From Pseudomonas sp. RGM2987 (lineage in GTDB: Bacteria > Pseudomonadota > Gammaproteobacteria > Pseudomonadales > Pseudomonadaceae), in NCBI RefSeq assembly GCF_022952855.1, contig NZ_JALJDX010000218.1, positions 62,001 to 126,000 on the forward strand: 64,000 nucleotides of DNA, given 5' to 3'. The first letter of the stretch is position 1. Each line of letters starts with the position of its first letter. Both the position numbers and the translations under genes were made by a program. Positions 1 to 9,175 of the stretch are shown piece by piece. The notes beneath the pieces are model-generated. The model did not search any database. It saw nothing but the letters and a program-made list of their open reading frames with translations, and was not told the DNA's origin.

Positions 1-1
1 A

Positions 2-1075
2 TCGGAACTTGAAACGGCCTACCAGTACCAAGGCATCGACACCTGCGCCGCCACCGGCCTATGCGCGCAACGCTGCCCAGTAGGCATCAATACCGGCGAG
101 CTGGTGAAAAAACTCCGCAGCCGTGAAGCGAAGAACACGAAAATCGCCAACTGGATTGAAGGAAATTTCGCCACCGCCCTCCAAGGCGCCCGCCTCACCC
201 TACATGTCGCCAACGGCGCACGCATGTTGCTGGGAGCCCCACGCCTGGCGAAACTCTCGGCATCGTTGGCACGACTGTCCAAGGGCAATGTGCCGCAATG
301 GACCAACGCCATGCCGCAGCCCGAAAGCCCCATCCGCTTCAGCCCGAGCGTATCGGACGAACGGCCGAGAGTGGTCTACCTGGCCGCCTGCGTCTCCCGA
401 GTCATGGGCCCGGCGGCACAGGATAAAGAGCAGATGTCGCTGTACGACAAGACTCGCGGCCTGCTGGAAAAGGCTGGCTACCAAGTGATCATTCCAGACA
501 ACCTGGACAACCTTTGCTGCGGCCAGCCGTTCGCCTCCAAAGGCTACGCCGAACAGGCCGAACACAAGCGCCAGGAGCTAATAGGTGCGCTGCTGCACGC
601 CAGTCGCGGCGGGCTCGACCCGATCTACTGCGACACCAGCCCGTGCACGTTGCGGCTGGTCCAGGACCTTGGCGATGTGCGTTTGGATCTGTACGACCCG
701 GTGCGCTTCATCCGCACCCACCTGATGGAGCGTCTCGACTTCACGCCGCAGGAAGCCCCCATCGCCGTCCATGTCACCTGCAGCACCCAACACCTGGGCG
801 AAAGCCAGGCGCTGATCGACCTGGCGCGAAAATGCAGCAAGCACGTGGTCATACCCGAAGGGATCCACTGCTGTGGTTTTGCCGGCGACAAAGGCTTCAC
901 CACACCAGAGCTGAACGCGCATGCATTACGCACGTTGAAGGATGCAATCCAACCGTGCAGCGAAGGGATTTCCACCAGCCGCACCTGTGAGATCGGTCTT
1001 ACGCGCCATGGCGAAATTGACTACCACGGGCTGGTTTACCTGGTGGATCGGGTGACCCAGGCCAGGGCCAACTGA
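2..1075 (+). CDS. dld: FAD-linked D-lactate dehydrogenase, C-terminal Fe-S part (5' end outside window)
   Basis: The frame is open from the first bases of the window, so this is the C-terminal third of a longer protein. The fragment begins with a ferredoxin-like 4Fe-4S signature, CAATGLCAQRCPVGINTG (about nt 47-100). It then shows two CCG-type cysteine-rich blocks: CCGQPFASKGY near nt 516-550, and HVTCSTQHLG followed by CCGFAGDKGF near nt 770-900. These blocks are typical of GlpC/LldE-like heterodisulfide-reductase domains fused to FAD-binding oxidases. In pseudomonads the fusion protein of about 930 residues that follows lldP-lldD oxidises D-lactate to pyruvate at the inner membrane and passes electrons to the quinone pool. 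The assignment rests on that domain order, because the FAD domain is not visible here. A related 2-hydroxyacid oxidase cannot be excluded. Confidence 0.75.
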   Translation, partial: SELETAYQYQGIDTCAATGLCAQRCPVGINTGELVKKLRSREAKNTKIANWIEGNFATALQGARLTLHVANGARMLLGAPRLAKLSASLARLSKGNVPQWTNAMPQPESPIRFSPSVSDERPRVVYLAACVSRVMGPAAQDKEQMSLYDKTRGLLEKAGYQVIIPDNLDNLCCGQPFASKGYAEQAEHKRQELIGALLHASRGGLDPIYCDTSPCTLRLVQDLGDVRLDLYDPVRFIRTHLMERLDFTPQEAPIAVHVTCSTQHLGESQALIDLARKCSKHVVIPEGIHCCGFAGDKGFTTPELNAHALRTLKDAIQPCSEGISTSRTCEIGLTRHGEIDYHGLVYLVDRVTQARAN

Positions 1076-1201
1076 AGAAAAATAGAACCCTGGCGAACCG
1101 GCGCAGTCCACTGATCAAGTCCCGCAAACGTGGGACCTTCCCTCAATTGGTAGCCGTACTGACGGCCAGTGATGCTGTGCCCTCAGTTCAAGGAGAGACA
1201 C

Positions 1202-1492
1202 ATGAAACGCTCTGTACTGCTAGGTCTGTTTGTCACTGCCTCCATGCTGGCGTCGTCATCGTTTGCCGCTGGTGGCACGGACAGTCTCTGCGAGACCAAC
1301 CTGCAAACCATCGCCAACGCAAAAAACCAGGTACAGGCGCCAGACCTCCAGGCGCGCGTCGAGGCCAGCGTCCAGCAAGCCAAAGCCTATCAAGCGCTGA
1401 ATACCAAGGAAGGCACGGAGAAATGCATCGCCGAGACCACCCAAACCATCCAGGAGATTCAGAAGGCGAACAAGGACGGCAAGAACTCGTAA
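1202..1492 (+). CDS. Small exported protein of unknown function
   Basis: The product is 96 residues long. The ATG at 1202 is preceded by AAGGAGAG at a good distance, which favours it over the upstream ATG codons at 1169 and 1172. Residues 1-22 (MKRSVLLGLFVTASMLASSSFA) form a clear Sec signal peptide with a probable cut after SFA. The mature part is about 74 residues, helical, rich in Gln, Ala and Lys, and contains two cysteines (LCETN and EKCIAE) that could form a disulfide in the periplasm. It lies 126 nt downstream of the dehydrogenase gene and is followed by a stem-loop. I do not recognise the family, and nothing links it to lactate use except position. Confidence 0.7.
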   Translation: MKRSVLLGLFVTASMLASSSFAAGGTDSLCETNLQTIANAKNQVQAPDLQARVEASVQQAKAYQALNTKEGTEKCIAETTQTIQEIQKANKDGKNS

Positions 1493-1500
1493 GCGCCGAA

Positions 1501-1520
1501 GGCCAACCTTCGGGTTGGCC
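1501..1520 (+). terminator. UUCG-loop hairpin after the small exported protein
   Basis: GGCCAACC-TTCG-GGTTGGCC is a perfect 8-bp stem closed by a stable UUCG tetraloop, starting 8 nt after the stop codon. There is no T-run after it, so it may be a 3'-end stabiliser rather than a full intrinsic terminator. Confidence 0.5.
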
Positions 1521-1586
1521 TCAGCCGCGGATTGGCGTACACTGCAAACGCCTGTCGCTTCAGTAGATTCACGAAACGACAGGTTC

Positions 1587-1983
1587 GGGGCCGTTTAGGA
1601 TTCGACGCCGGTTGCGAAACTCTAGGTGCATGCCGAGTTGGTAACAGAACTCGTAAATCCACTGTTGCAACTTCTATAGTTGCCAATGACGAAACCTACG
1701 GCCAGGAATTCGCTATCGCTGCGTAAGCAGCCTTAGATCCTGAGCTTCTGGTACCTTCGGGTCCAGCAATCATTAGGGGATGTCCGTAAACCCAAAGTGA
1801 TTGTCATATAGAACGGAATCGCCGTGCAGTACGTTGTGGACGAAGCGGCTAAAACTTACACAACTCGCCCAAAGCACCCTGCCCGTCGGGTCGCTGAGGG
1901 TTAACTTAATAGACACGGCTACGCATGTAGTACCGACAGCGGAGTACTGGCGGACGGGGGTTCAAATCCCCCCGGCTCCACCA
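1587..1983 (+). ncRNA. ssrA: tmRNA (transfer-messenger RNA)
   Basis: The 5' end GGGGCCG (1587-1593) pairs with CGGCTCC (1973-1979), followed by encoded ACCA. The third pair is G-U, the alanine identity element. The TTTAGGATTCGACG box follows the 5' stem, and a T-loop with GTTCAAATC stands at the 3' end. The tag reading frame starts at GCC 1682 and reads ANDETYGQEFAIAA, then TAA (1724-1726). It therefore codes a degradation tag for trans-translation of stalled ribosomes that ends in a ClpXP-type AIAA tail. The length of about 397 nt is normal for a one-piece gammaproteobacterial tmRNA. Its 3' end is also the integration site of the island that follows. Confidence 0.96.
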
Positions 1984-2056
1984 AATGATCAAAAAAAGAC
2001 GTCCAAGGACGTCTTTTTTTGTGCCTGCGAGCCAGTAAAAACGCGGCTTCCAGCGC
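1951..2056 (+). repeat. Left attachment region of the ssrA island (tmRNA 3' end plus terminator)
   Basis: This segment holds the T-arm and acceptor end of ssrA, its terminator and about 35 nt beyond. A diverged direct copy of the whole stretch lies at 19768-19872, including the TCAAATC, CCACCA, ACGTCC-GGACGT and CCAGTAAA blocks. Integrases encoded just inside tRNA or tmRNA 3' ends leave exactly this arrangement, so it is read as attL. The exact core is not defined. Confidence 0.7.
1991..2020 (+). terminator. Intrinsic terminator of ssrA
   Basis: A-run, GACGTCC-AA-GGACGTC stem, then a run of seven T. It is a symmetrical hairpin that can terminate transcription in both directions, placed 8 nt after the tmRNA CCA end. 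Confidence 0.85.
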
Positions 2057-2171
2057 TTTTTCCGTCTTTTGAGAGTTTTTGAGTTTCCAGTCATTCGGGT
2101 ATTCCAGACGGTATTCCACCTCATCCGGTGCTAATCTTTGGAATACCGAATCAGTGCCTGAGAAGAATCTC

Positions 2172-3428
2172 ATGCCTGCTCAAAACCTCCGTCTCTCGGA
2201 TAGACAGCTCAAGGGAGTCAAACCCGCGTCCAAGGATTACGTCCTCACGGACGGTGACGGTTTGCAGCTCCGCGTACGCAGCAACGGCTCGTTGCTATGG
2301 AATTTCAACTACCGCGAACCGGTGACCAAGAAGCGCATCAACATCGGCTTCGGGACCTAACCCGAACTGTCACTGGCGAATGCACGAAAGATGGCAGTCG
2401 ATGCCCGCGAGCTGCTCGCTCAGGGCATTGATCCGAAGGTGCAGCGCAATACGCTGAATGAAGCCAAGCGCGCAGAAACGGAACACACCTTCGAGAACGT
2501 GGCCACCGCCTGGTTCGAGCTCAAGAAAGACTCGGTCACCCCGGCCTACGCCGAGGACATCTGGCGGTCGCTCACGCTGCATGTGCTCCCCGACTTGAAA
2601 ACGACACCACTGGTGAAAATCACCGCGCCGATGGTGACTGGATTACTTCGCCCTATCGAAGCGAAAGGCAGCCTGGAGACGGTCAAGCATCTTAGCCAGC
2701 GGCTAAACGAGATCATGACCCACGGCGTAAATTCCGGCTTGATCTTCGCCAACCCGCTCAGCGGTATCAGGGCAGTATTCAAGAAGCCCAAGAAAGAGAA
2801 CATGGCCGCGCTTCCACCCGAAGAGCTCCCCGAGCTCATGCTGGAGATCGCGAATGCCAGCATCAAACGCACCACCCGCTGCCTGATCGAATGGCAGTTG
2901 CACACGACGACTCGCCCCGCCGAGGCGGCGACTACCCGCTGGGCGGACATCGACTTTGAAAAGCGTGTCTGGACTATTCCACCGGAGCGGATGAAGAAGC
3001 GCCGTTCACACAGCATCCCATTGAGTGATCACGCTGTCGCACTGCTGGAGTCACTGAAGACTCACAGCGGCCATCGAGAATACGTCTTCCCGGCAGACAG
3101 AAATCCGCGCCCCCACGCCAATAGTCAGACCGCCAACATGGCGTTGAAACGCATGGGGTTCCAGGATCGGTTGGTCAGCCACGGCATGCGCTCGATGGCC
3201 AGCACCATCTTGAATGAACATGGCTGGGATCCTGAGCTCATCGAAGTAGCCCTGGCGCACGTCGACAAGGATGAGGTGCGGAGCGCCTACAACCGAGCCG
3301 ACTACATCGAGCGCCGGCTCCCGATGATGGCCTGGTGGAGTGAGTATATCCAGAAAGCCGCCACCGGCAGCCTGCTCGCCTCAGCGTACGGCCAAGTCAG
3401 AGATAAGAACGTGGTGCCGATTCGCTAG
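2172..3428 (+). pseudogene. P4-type tyrosine integrase of the ssrA island, interrupted by an in-frame TAA
   Basis: The same reading frame runs from ATG 2172 to TAG 3428 and is broken only by TAA at 2358-2360. The residues before it (RINIGFGT) and after it (PELSLANARKMA) match the usual integrase text, in which a Tyr codon (TAC/TAT) stands at that place, so one base change probably made the stop. The N-terminal arm-binding domain (DUF4102-like) is at about residues 1-90 and the core-binding domain at about 110-200. The catalytic part has Arg in TTTRPAEAATTRW, HGMRSMAST (H-x-x-R) and a C-terminal Tyr in SAYNRADY. The position directly after ssrA fits an enzyme that recombines at the tmRNA 3' end. 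Without readthrough only a peptide of about 62 residues is made, or a restart product that lacks the arm domain. Confidence 0.85.
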
Positions 3429-3512
3429 CGCTTTACAGGCGCAAGATTTGCAGCAACAACTGAACGTTCAAGATTCGGGGCAAGCAGCCTCGCTTATCCG
3501 CTTCTAAGCGCG

Positions 3513-3557
3513 GGTCCATCCAAACAGGGCTGCAAAGCCGCCCTGTTTGAATGGACC
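3513..3557. terminator. Long stem-loop, possible bidirectional terminator
   Basis: GGTCCATCCAAACAGGGC (3513-3530) pairs with GCCCTGTTTGAATGGACC (3540-3557) over 18 bp with one mismatch and a 9-nt loop. It lies 85 nt after the integrase stop. There is no T-run on either side. Confidence 0.45.
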
Positions 3558-3922
3558 TTACTTTGAAGAGCTAAAAGCGACCACGTTGTCCAGGATTTAC
3601 CACGGAATTCCACCGGTGGATAACCGTTCTTCAAGTCCAAAGTGGCGCTGAATTTCGACCCTTGACCGGGTTTATCCACAGGCGTAGAACTGGCCGTGCA
3701 AGCGCTGTCGATGACAGCACCCCAGGTGACCCGAACCTTCAAGGTCACGCCGCTCCCGCGGTGGTTCTCCCCCCAAATGGCGATTCGCGTCCGGCAGCTC
3801 GCCCGGTCACCTCCCCGGTGATGGATGCCTACTTCAGATCATGGCCCTCATGCGCCAGACAACACCTCCTACTTCGCTGCCCTGCAGCAACCTGCCCGCT
3901 TGGCCGAATCTTGCGCCAACCT

Positions 3923-3957
3923 GCGCCCGTCTCTTTTTCCTGGAAAGAGACGGGCGC
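3923..3957. terminator. Perfect 14-bp stem-loop
   Basis: GCGCCCGTCTCTTT and AAAGAGACGGGCGC form a perfect stem around the 7-nt loop TTCCTGG. The A and T tracts at the loop-proximal ends and the GC-rich base are typical of a bidirectional terminator, although no gene ends next to it now. Confidence 0.45.
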
Positions 3958-4380
3958 TTCTAACACTGCTGCAGCCCTCATCGCACTTGGCTTTGCGGCA
4001 ACTCCCCTCGTGACAATCGGCGTAACAAACGCCGATGTCACCAGCAACAGCGCTGTAGATGATGGTGCCGCAGACCAAGGAATGGACTGCACCTGACTGA
4101 CAGTCAGGCATGCCCCGGTCATCGCATTGCTGCGTACACCTGGCTCAGGATCTCGCGGCACTGGTCTCGTCAGCCAATGCAGCCTCCACCCGCCCACCGG
4201 TAATGGTGTTCAAGAGGCCAGATCATGAGATGCCCTTGCTCCCGGTCGTAAGGAGCCGCCAGTCACGCGTTAGAGGACATCCCCCACAGGTCGCAGGGGC
4301 TTTGATCCCTGATAACACTCAGCATTTCTTGGCGGGATGACGTAGGGCGAGGATTGGAGAGCAGAAGATGAGGTGACAAC

Positions 4381-5360
4381 ATGGCATTGGTGAGTAGACG
4401 TGATGGCCGTAATTTCGGCTATGGCAGGCAATTGAGGCACGCAGGGCCGCAGGCGCTGAAAGACATGTTTGGCGGAGGCTACTACGGCACGGTCAAGGCG
4501 CACGCGGATCGGTGACACGCGTTCGTGAAATGATGCAGGTCTGAGGATGGGCCTGGGGTGAATGATGCGCGGCAGATTGATCGGCAGGTTTTGGCTGATT
4601 ATGCGGCGTACGTCCATGGTCTGGTTGGGCGCGGTGAGCTCGCGATCAGTACTGCGCCGAACCGCGTTTCCAGTTGAACCGGACCATGGCTGCGCTTCGC
4701 GGTGATCAGTATGTGAAGGTGCCCAGCCCTAGCAAGGCGTCAGGCATGCAGCGCAGCGGCATTCGACAATCAGTCCCACAGGGTCAAGACCGAGAACAGG
4801 TGAAGCAAATTGCCGACGCGCTGTGTAGCAGCGGTCAGCTGCGGGCGGCCGCGATTGTTCATCTGGCGCGGTCCACGGGCATGAGATTGCGCGAGGCAAT
4901 CCTGGCGGACATCCCACGGCTATGCCGAGAGGCCGACGACCTCGAAAGGATCAACATTCAGGACGGCACCAAAGGTGGCCGGGCTGGTGCTTCGGCGCCT
5001 CGGTGGGTTTTGGTGGATGAGTCTGTTCGCGACGCCTTAGCATTTGCGGCGCAGGTGTCGCCGGCAGGCAGCCGCAACTTGATTGCTCCAAGCGAAAGCT
5101 ATCAAGACGTTCTACAGGGAATTGTCCGGCACGCCCGGGAGGTCTTGCACACCCACAACCTCAAAGGGTTTCACGAACTGAGGGCGGCGTTTGCGTGCGA
5201 GCGCTACGAGCAAATCACACAACATCGCGCGCCTATCAATGGTGGGCGGTGCCACGTCATAGAACGGCAACTTGACCGAGAGGCTCGCATGCAGATCAGC
5301 CGAGAGCTGGGGCATGGTCGGATCGACGTTGTAGCTGCTTACATCGGGGGGCGGATATGA
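4381..5360 (+). pseudogene. Integrase_1-type tyrosine recombinase, broken by two TGA stops and a frameshift
   Basis: The frame starts at ATG 4381 behind GAGGTGAC and reads MALVSRRDGRNFGYG. It meets TGA at 4513 and TGA at 4531, both at places where Trp would fit (TGG to TGA). A one-base loss near 4673 shifts the frame, and the C-terminal part (4674-5360) is open. That part has a recombinase-like core with Arg in RSTGMRLREA, HELRAAFACERY and a late Tyr in VAAYIGGRI. Proteins of this kind in pseudomonads carry Phage_int_SAM/Integrase_1 domains and sit in islands. The remaining 228-codon frame begins with TTG and would lack the core-binding part. The original residues at the stops are inferred, not seen. 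Confidence 0.7.
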
Positions 5361-5713
5361 CGAGGACGTTCGATATGGAGGTTTTCTTGGCAGGCGTACT
5401 GACTGGATCGAATGCGACGCGGCAGCGGCACTTGCGACAAGCGAGGGTTATCCAGGCTGCAATCGCAGAGCGGTGGCAGCGGGAAACGCCTTGGGCGTTG
5501 GAAGCGGAAGCATTTGGAGTGTGGTTCCCCAAACATCGCCTAGAGCAGCATAGTGAGATCTCTCGATATTATTATCTGCTCACCGTCAGATTGATCGTTC
5601 GGCGCTTGGAAGCGTCATGGAAGTTCGTCCTTTGGATGCAGCCTCCATCGAGATCGGCCACCATCAACCTAGTCAGCACCGGCTTCTTCCAAAGGACGAC
5701 GATCGTTATTTAG
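5357..5713 (+). CDS. Hypothetical protein coupled to the Integrase_1-type gene
   Basis: ATG 5357 overlaps the stop of the recombinase frame (ATGA), so the two were once translationally coupled. The product has 118 residues and is basic and helical at the start (TRQRHLRQARVIQAAIAERW). No domain is recognised. Residues 1-90 look like an ordinary protein. The last 30 (PPSRSATINLVSTGFF onward) look unlike the rest and may be the result of a late frameshift. With a dead partner it is probably no longer functional. A DNA-binding helper role is possible but unproven. Confidence 0.45.
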   Translation: MTRTFDMEVFLAGVLTGSNATRQRHLRQARVIQAAIAERWQRETPWALEAEAFGVWFPKHRLEQHSEISRYYYLLTVRLIVRRLEASWKFVLWMQPPSRSATINLVSTGFFQRTTIVI

Positions 5714-6294
5714 GCGCATGACTCTTCTCCATTTCTGGCATCATGATTGTATATGGTCACAGCTATGGCCGGTGCACCAGATCATTCGTGCCCAGTGACC
5801 GCTATGGTACTGATCCCATAGCTTCGCTATTAACGTTCCCCGACTCTGAAGTAGGGCATGCCTTGCTTGACTCACGGAAGTAGGCGTTGGTGCCGCCGTT
5901 CCCTCGATTCAGCTATCTGTGCTAGAGGAACTGAGCATTCCAATCACGTCTTCGGAGCAAGTGAACACATTGGTAAAATCCTTCGAGCAGGAGGCACAGA
6001 TCGAAAGCCAAATTCAGCAACTGTGTGACGAGCTAGTCATCCTTGCTGCTAGCTTATAGCGCTTGTAGACCATCCCCCAATAACTCAAGGCCATGGAGGA
6101 TGAGGCGATACGAGCATAGGTTGCGCCGTAATTACGCTACACGCTGATGCGTTGATAATGAGGGCAGCTCACCCGACCATCGCACCAAAAACTGCCATTC
6201 CCGCCATGCCTCAGCGACCCACTAGCGCTGTACGGTGTTGAGAACGTAAAGCTCGCCGGGGCAGTCAAGACATTTCGCAACGGATAAGATCTCG
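5714..6294. other. Intergenic stretch before hsdM
   Basis: Apart from the HsdS-like fragment at 5871-6059, I see no gene in these 580 bases. The composition is mixed. The stretch immediately before hsdM (6060-6294) should hold the promoter of the restriction operon, but no clear -35/-10 pair was identified. Confidence 0.4.
5871..6059 (+). pseudogene. Fragment resembling the C-terminus of a type I specificity (HsdS) subunit
   Basis: After a TGA at 5868, a 62-codon frame reads VPSIQLSVLEELSIPI and then an acidic coiled stretch EQEAQIESQIQQLCDEL before TAG at 6057. A PS-x-L-x-x-L-x-x-I-x-I-P block followed by a helical arm is the usual end of an HsdS half-subunit. It precedes the intact hsdM by 235 nt, so it may be what is left of an earlier or swapped specificity gene. 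No start codon or DNA-recognition domain remains. The match is by eye only. Confidence 0.35.
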
Positions 6295-7872
6295 ATGGCA
6301 CAGAACGACACTGCCAAAAACGGCAACGGTGGCAACCTCGGTTTCGAGGCTAATCTTTTCAAAGCCGCCGACAAGCTGCGCGGTAACATGGAACCAAGCG
6401 ACTACAAGCACGTCGCTCTCGGGCTCATCTTCCTGAAGTACATCTCCGACGCCTTCGAGGCCAAGCACAAGGCGCTGCTGGCCGAAGACGCACAAGCCGC
6501 CGAGGACAAGGACGAATACCTTGCGGACAACGTGTTCTGGGTGCCGAAGGAGGCACGCTGGTCACATCTGCAGGCCAATGCCAAGCTGCCCACCATCGGT
6601 ACTTTGATCGACGACGCCATGCGCGCCATTGAGAAGGACAACGAGTCGCTCAAAGGTGTGCTGCCCAAGGACTACGCCCGCCCCGCCCTCAACAAGGTGA
6701 TGGTAGGGGAACTGATCGACCTGATCTCCGGCATTGCGATGGGCGCGGAAAGCGACCGCTCGAAAGATATCCTCGGGCGCGTGTACGAATACTTCCTCGG
6801 CCAGTTCGCCGGCGCCGAAGGCAAGCGTGGCGGTGAATTCTACACCCCGCGCTCGGTTGTGCGTGTATTGGTTGAAATGCTCGAACCACTGCCTGATCCC
6901 GCACGTGGGGTGGCCGGCCGTGTCTACGATCCCTGCTGCGGCTCGGGTGGGATGTTCGTCCAGTCGGAAAAGTTCGTGCAGGAGCACGGCGGTCGCATTG
7001 GCGAAATCGCGATCTACGGACAGGAGTCGAACTACACCACCTGGAGACTGGCCAAGATGAACCTAGCGGTAAGGGGTATCGACTCCGACATCCGCTGGAA
7101 CAACGAAGGTAGCTTCCACAAGGACGAACTGCGCGACCTTAAGGCCGACTACATCCTCGCCAACCCGCCTTTCAACATCTCCGACTGGGGCGGCGACCGT
7201 CTGCGTGAAGACCTGCGCTGGAAATTCGGCGTGCCGCCTGTGGGCAATGCCAACTATGCGTGGCTGCAGCACATCCACCACCACCTCGCACCCAACGGCA
7301 CGGCGGGCGTGGTACTGGCCAACGGCTCGATGAGCTCCAACCAGTCCGGCGAAGGCGATATTCGTAAGGCCATGCTTGAAGCTGATGTGGTCGATTGTAT
7401 GGTGCTGCTGCCCGGCCAGCTTTTTTACTCCACGCAGATTCCCGCATGCCTGTGGTTCCTGGCCCGGAACAAGCAGCCGGGAGGCGGTTTACGCGACAGG
7501 CGCGGGGAGGTTTTGTTCATCGACGCTCGAAAGATGGGCGAGCTAGTCGATCGCACTCGACGCGAACTCACTGACGAAGAAGTCCAGAAGATCGCCGATA
7601 CATATCACGCCTGGCGCGGTGAGAAGGCCGCTGGGGAGTACGACGACGTTGCGGGCTTCTGCAAATCGGCATCGATGGACGACATCCGCAAGCACGACTA
7701 TGTCCTAACGCCGGGGCGCTACGTGGGCGCGGCGGAGCAAGAAGACGATGGTGAGCCTTTCGACGAAAAGATGGCGCGACTCTTCTCGCAGTGGCGTGAG
7801 CAGCAGGCAGTATCGGCCAAGCTGGACGCTGCAATTGAGGCCAACTTGAAGGAGCTTGGATATGGCGAATGA
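6295..7872 (+). CDS. hsdM: Type I restriction-modification DNA methyltransferase subunit M
   Basis: The protein is 525 residues long, normal for HsdM. The N-terminal helical domain (about 15-150, starting with KLRGNMEPSDYKHVALGLIF) binds HsdS. The adenine-N6 methyltransferase core has the SAM-binding motif YDPCCGSGGMFV (about 215-226) and the catalytic NPPF motif in ILANPPFNISDWGG (about 285-298). The complex M2S methylates adenine in a split recognition site and, with HsdR, cuts unmodified DNA. The ATG at 6295 has only a weak upstream GGATAAG. The stop overlaps hsdS by 11 nt, which indicates coupled translation. It is the first gene of the restriction operon in the ssrA island. Confidence 0.95.
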   Translation: MAQNDTAKNGNGGNLGFEANLFKAADKLRGNMEPSDYKHVALGLIFLKYISDAFEAKHKALLAEDAQAAEDKDEYLADNVFWVPKEARWSHLQANAKLPTIGTLIDDAMRAIEKDNESLKGVLPKDYARPALNKVMVGELIDLISGIAMGAESDRSKDILGRVYEYFLGQFAGAEGKRGGEFYTPRSVVRVLVEMLEPLPDPARGVAGRVYDPCCGSGGMFVQSEKFVQEHGGRIGEIAIYGQESNYTTWRLAKMNLAVRGIDSDIRWNNEGSFHKDELRDLKADYILANPPFNISDWGGDRLREDLRWKFGVPPVGNANYAWLQHIHHHLAPNGTAGVVLANGSMSSNQSGEGDIRKAMLEADVVDCMVLLPGQLFYSTQIPACLWFLARNKQPGGGLRDRRGEVLFIDARKMGELVDRTRRELTDEEVQKIADTYHAWRGEKAAGEYDDVAGFCKSASMDDIRKHDYVLTPGRYVGAAEQEDDGEPFDEKMARLFSQWREQQAVSAKLDAAIEANLKELGYGE

Positions 7873-9172
7873 GTTGGCCACTCTTACGTTGGAGGATTGT
7901 CTTGAAGCTCTGATTGACTATCGCGGTAAGACACCACGCAAAACGGATTTCGGCATTCCGTTAATTACCGCGAAAGTAGTTAAGTCGGGACGTATCGAGC
8001 CCCCTAATGAGTTTATTGCTGAAGAGGATTACGGAGCGTGGATGACCCGCGGCTATCCTCAAATCGGTGATGTTGTGTTAACCACCGAAGCTCCACTAGG
8101 CGAAGTTGCGCAAATAAAATTCCTGCCGGTCGCGTTAGCCCAACGTATAGTTACTCTAAGAGGCAAGCGAGACCTGCTTGATAGCAGCTACTTGCTCTAC
8201 CTAATGCAATCACAGGAAATGCAAGCGAAACTTCTCGGTCGCAGTTCCGGGACAACAGTGATCGGCATCAAGCAAAGCGAACTTCGCAAGATACAAGTAG
8301 CGTTACCCCCCATAGCTGAACAACGCTCCATCGCCCACATTCTCAGCACACTCGACGAAAAGATCGAAATCAATCGCAAGCAGAACGAAACGCTAGAGGC
8401 CATGGCCCACGCTTTGTTCCAGGCGTGGTTCGTGGATTTCGAACCAGTGCGCGCCAAGCTCGAAGGCCGCTGGCAACGCAGCCAATGCCTCCCGGGCCTG
8501 CCCGCCCCCCTCTGGGACCTCTTCCCCGACCGCCTCGTCGAGTCAGATCTGAGGGAGATCCCGGAAGGCTGGGAAAGCGTACCAGCGAGTCGCCTCGTAG
8601 AGTTCAATCCGTCCGAGCAATTGCGAAAAGAGACGGAGGCCCCGTATATCGAGATGGCTGCTTTACCGACGGCCGGAAGTTGGCCTGAACCGCCGGTATT
8701 GCGGCCGTTCGGCAGTGGTATGCGCTTTCGAAACGGTGACACCCTGTTGGCACGGATCACGCCTTGTTTGGAGAACGGCAAGACGGCGTTTGTCCAATCC
8801 TTGCCGGATAACACAGTGGGATGGGGTTCCACCGAGTACATCGTAATGCGCCCCAAGGCTCCGGTTCCGGCGGAATTTGGGTATTTGCTGGCACGCGACG
8901 CGGCCTTTCGAGAGCAAGCTATCCGAAGCATGACCGGCACTTCGGGTCGCCAACGTGTTCAATCTGACTCAGTTGCTGCATTCAAGCTTGCGGCACCGTC
9001 GAACGAAGCCGTGTGGGATGCATTCTCAGGAGTTGTTGCTCCCGTATTCAAAAACATCAAAGCCAACGCGGAGGCAATCGCAACACTCGCTCAACTCCGC
9101 GATACCTTGCTGCCCAAGCTCATCTCCGGCGAGCTGCGCCTGCTGGATGCCGAGCGCATCGTCGGAGCTTAA
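7862..9172 (+). CDS. hsdS: Type I restriction-modification specificity subunit S
   Basis: The protein has 436 residues from ATG 7862, which overlaps the end of hsdM. An in-frame TTG six bases earlier is less likely. It has the usual two halves: a first target-recognition domain (about 5-150), a conserved arm PIAEQRSIAHILSTLDEKIE followed by NRKQNETLEAMAHALFQAWF (about 155-205), a second recognition domain (about 230-390) and a second arm ending TLAQLRDTLLPKLISGEL. The halves set the two parts of the bipartite DNA site. The target sequence cannot be read from the protein by eye. The recognition domains show a lower GC content than the arms, as expected for segments that are exchanged between strains. 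Confidence 0.93.
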   Translation: MANELATLTLEDCLEALIDYRGKTPRKTDFGIPLITAKVVKSGRIEPPNEFIAEEDYGAWMTRGYPQIGDVVLTTEAPLGEVAQIKFLPVALAQRIVTLRGKRDLLDSSYLLYLMQSQEMQAKLLGRSSGTTVIGIKQSELRKIQVALPPIAEQRSIAHILSTLDEKIEINRKQNETLEAMAHALFQAWFVDFEPVRAKLEGRWQRSQCLPGLPAPLWDLFPDRLVESDLREIPEGWESVPASRLVEFNPSEQLRKETEAPYIEMAALPTAGSWPEPPVLRPFGSGMRFRNGDTLLARITPCLENGKTAFVQSLPDNTVGWGSTEYIVMRPKAPVPAEFGYLLARDAAFREQAIRSMTGTSGRQRVQSDSVAAFKLAAPSNEAVWDAFSGVVAPVFKNIKANAEAIATLAQLRDTLLPKLISGELRLLDAERIVGA

Positions 9173-9175
9173 CAA

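Larger units (their letters stand above)
3429..4380. other. Non-coding or decayed stretch with hairpins
   Basis: No convincing gene was found in about 950 bases. The open frames here lack clear starts and recognisable domains. One minus-strand frame (3748-3494, 84 codons) has protein-like composition but runs into a hairpin and could be a fragment. Two strong stem-loops (3513-3557 and 3923-3957) and a 17-bp palindrome, CCTGACTG-A-CAGTCAGG (4092-4108), stand out. The stretch reads like debris between two dead recombinase genes. Confidence 0.5.

Noticed and set aside
1801..2082. Plus-strand frame over the tmRNA 3' half
   Set aside because: The region is the tmRNA and its terminator.
3662..4096. 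Plus-strand frame of 144 codons
   Set aside because: Runs through a perfect hairpin (3923-3957) and has no start signal or domain.
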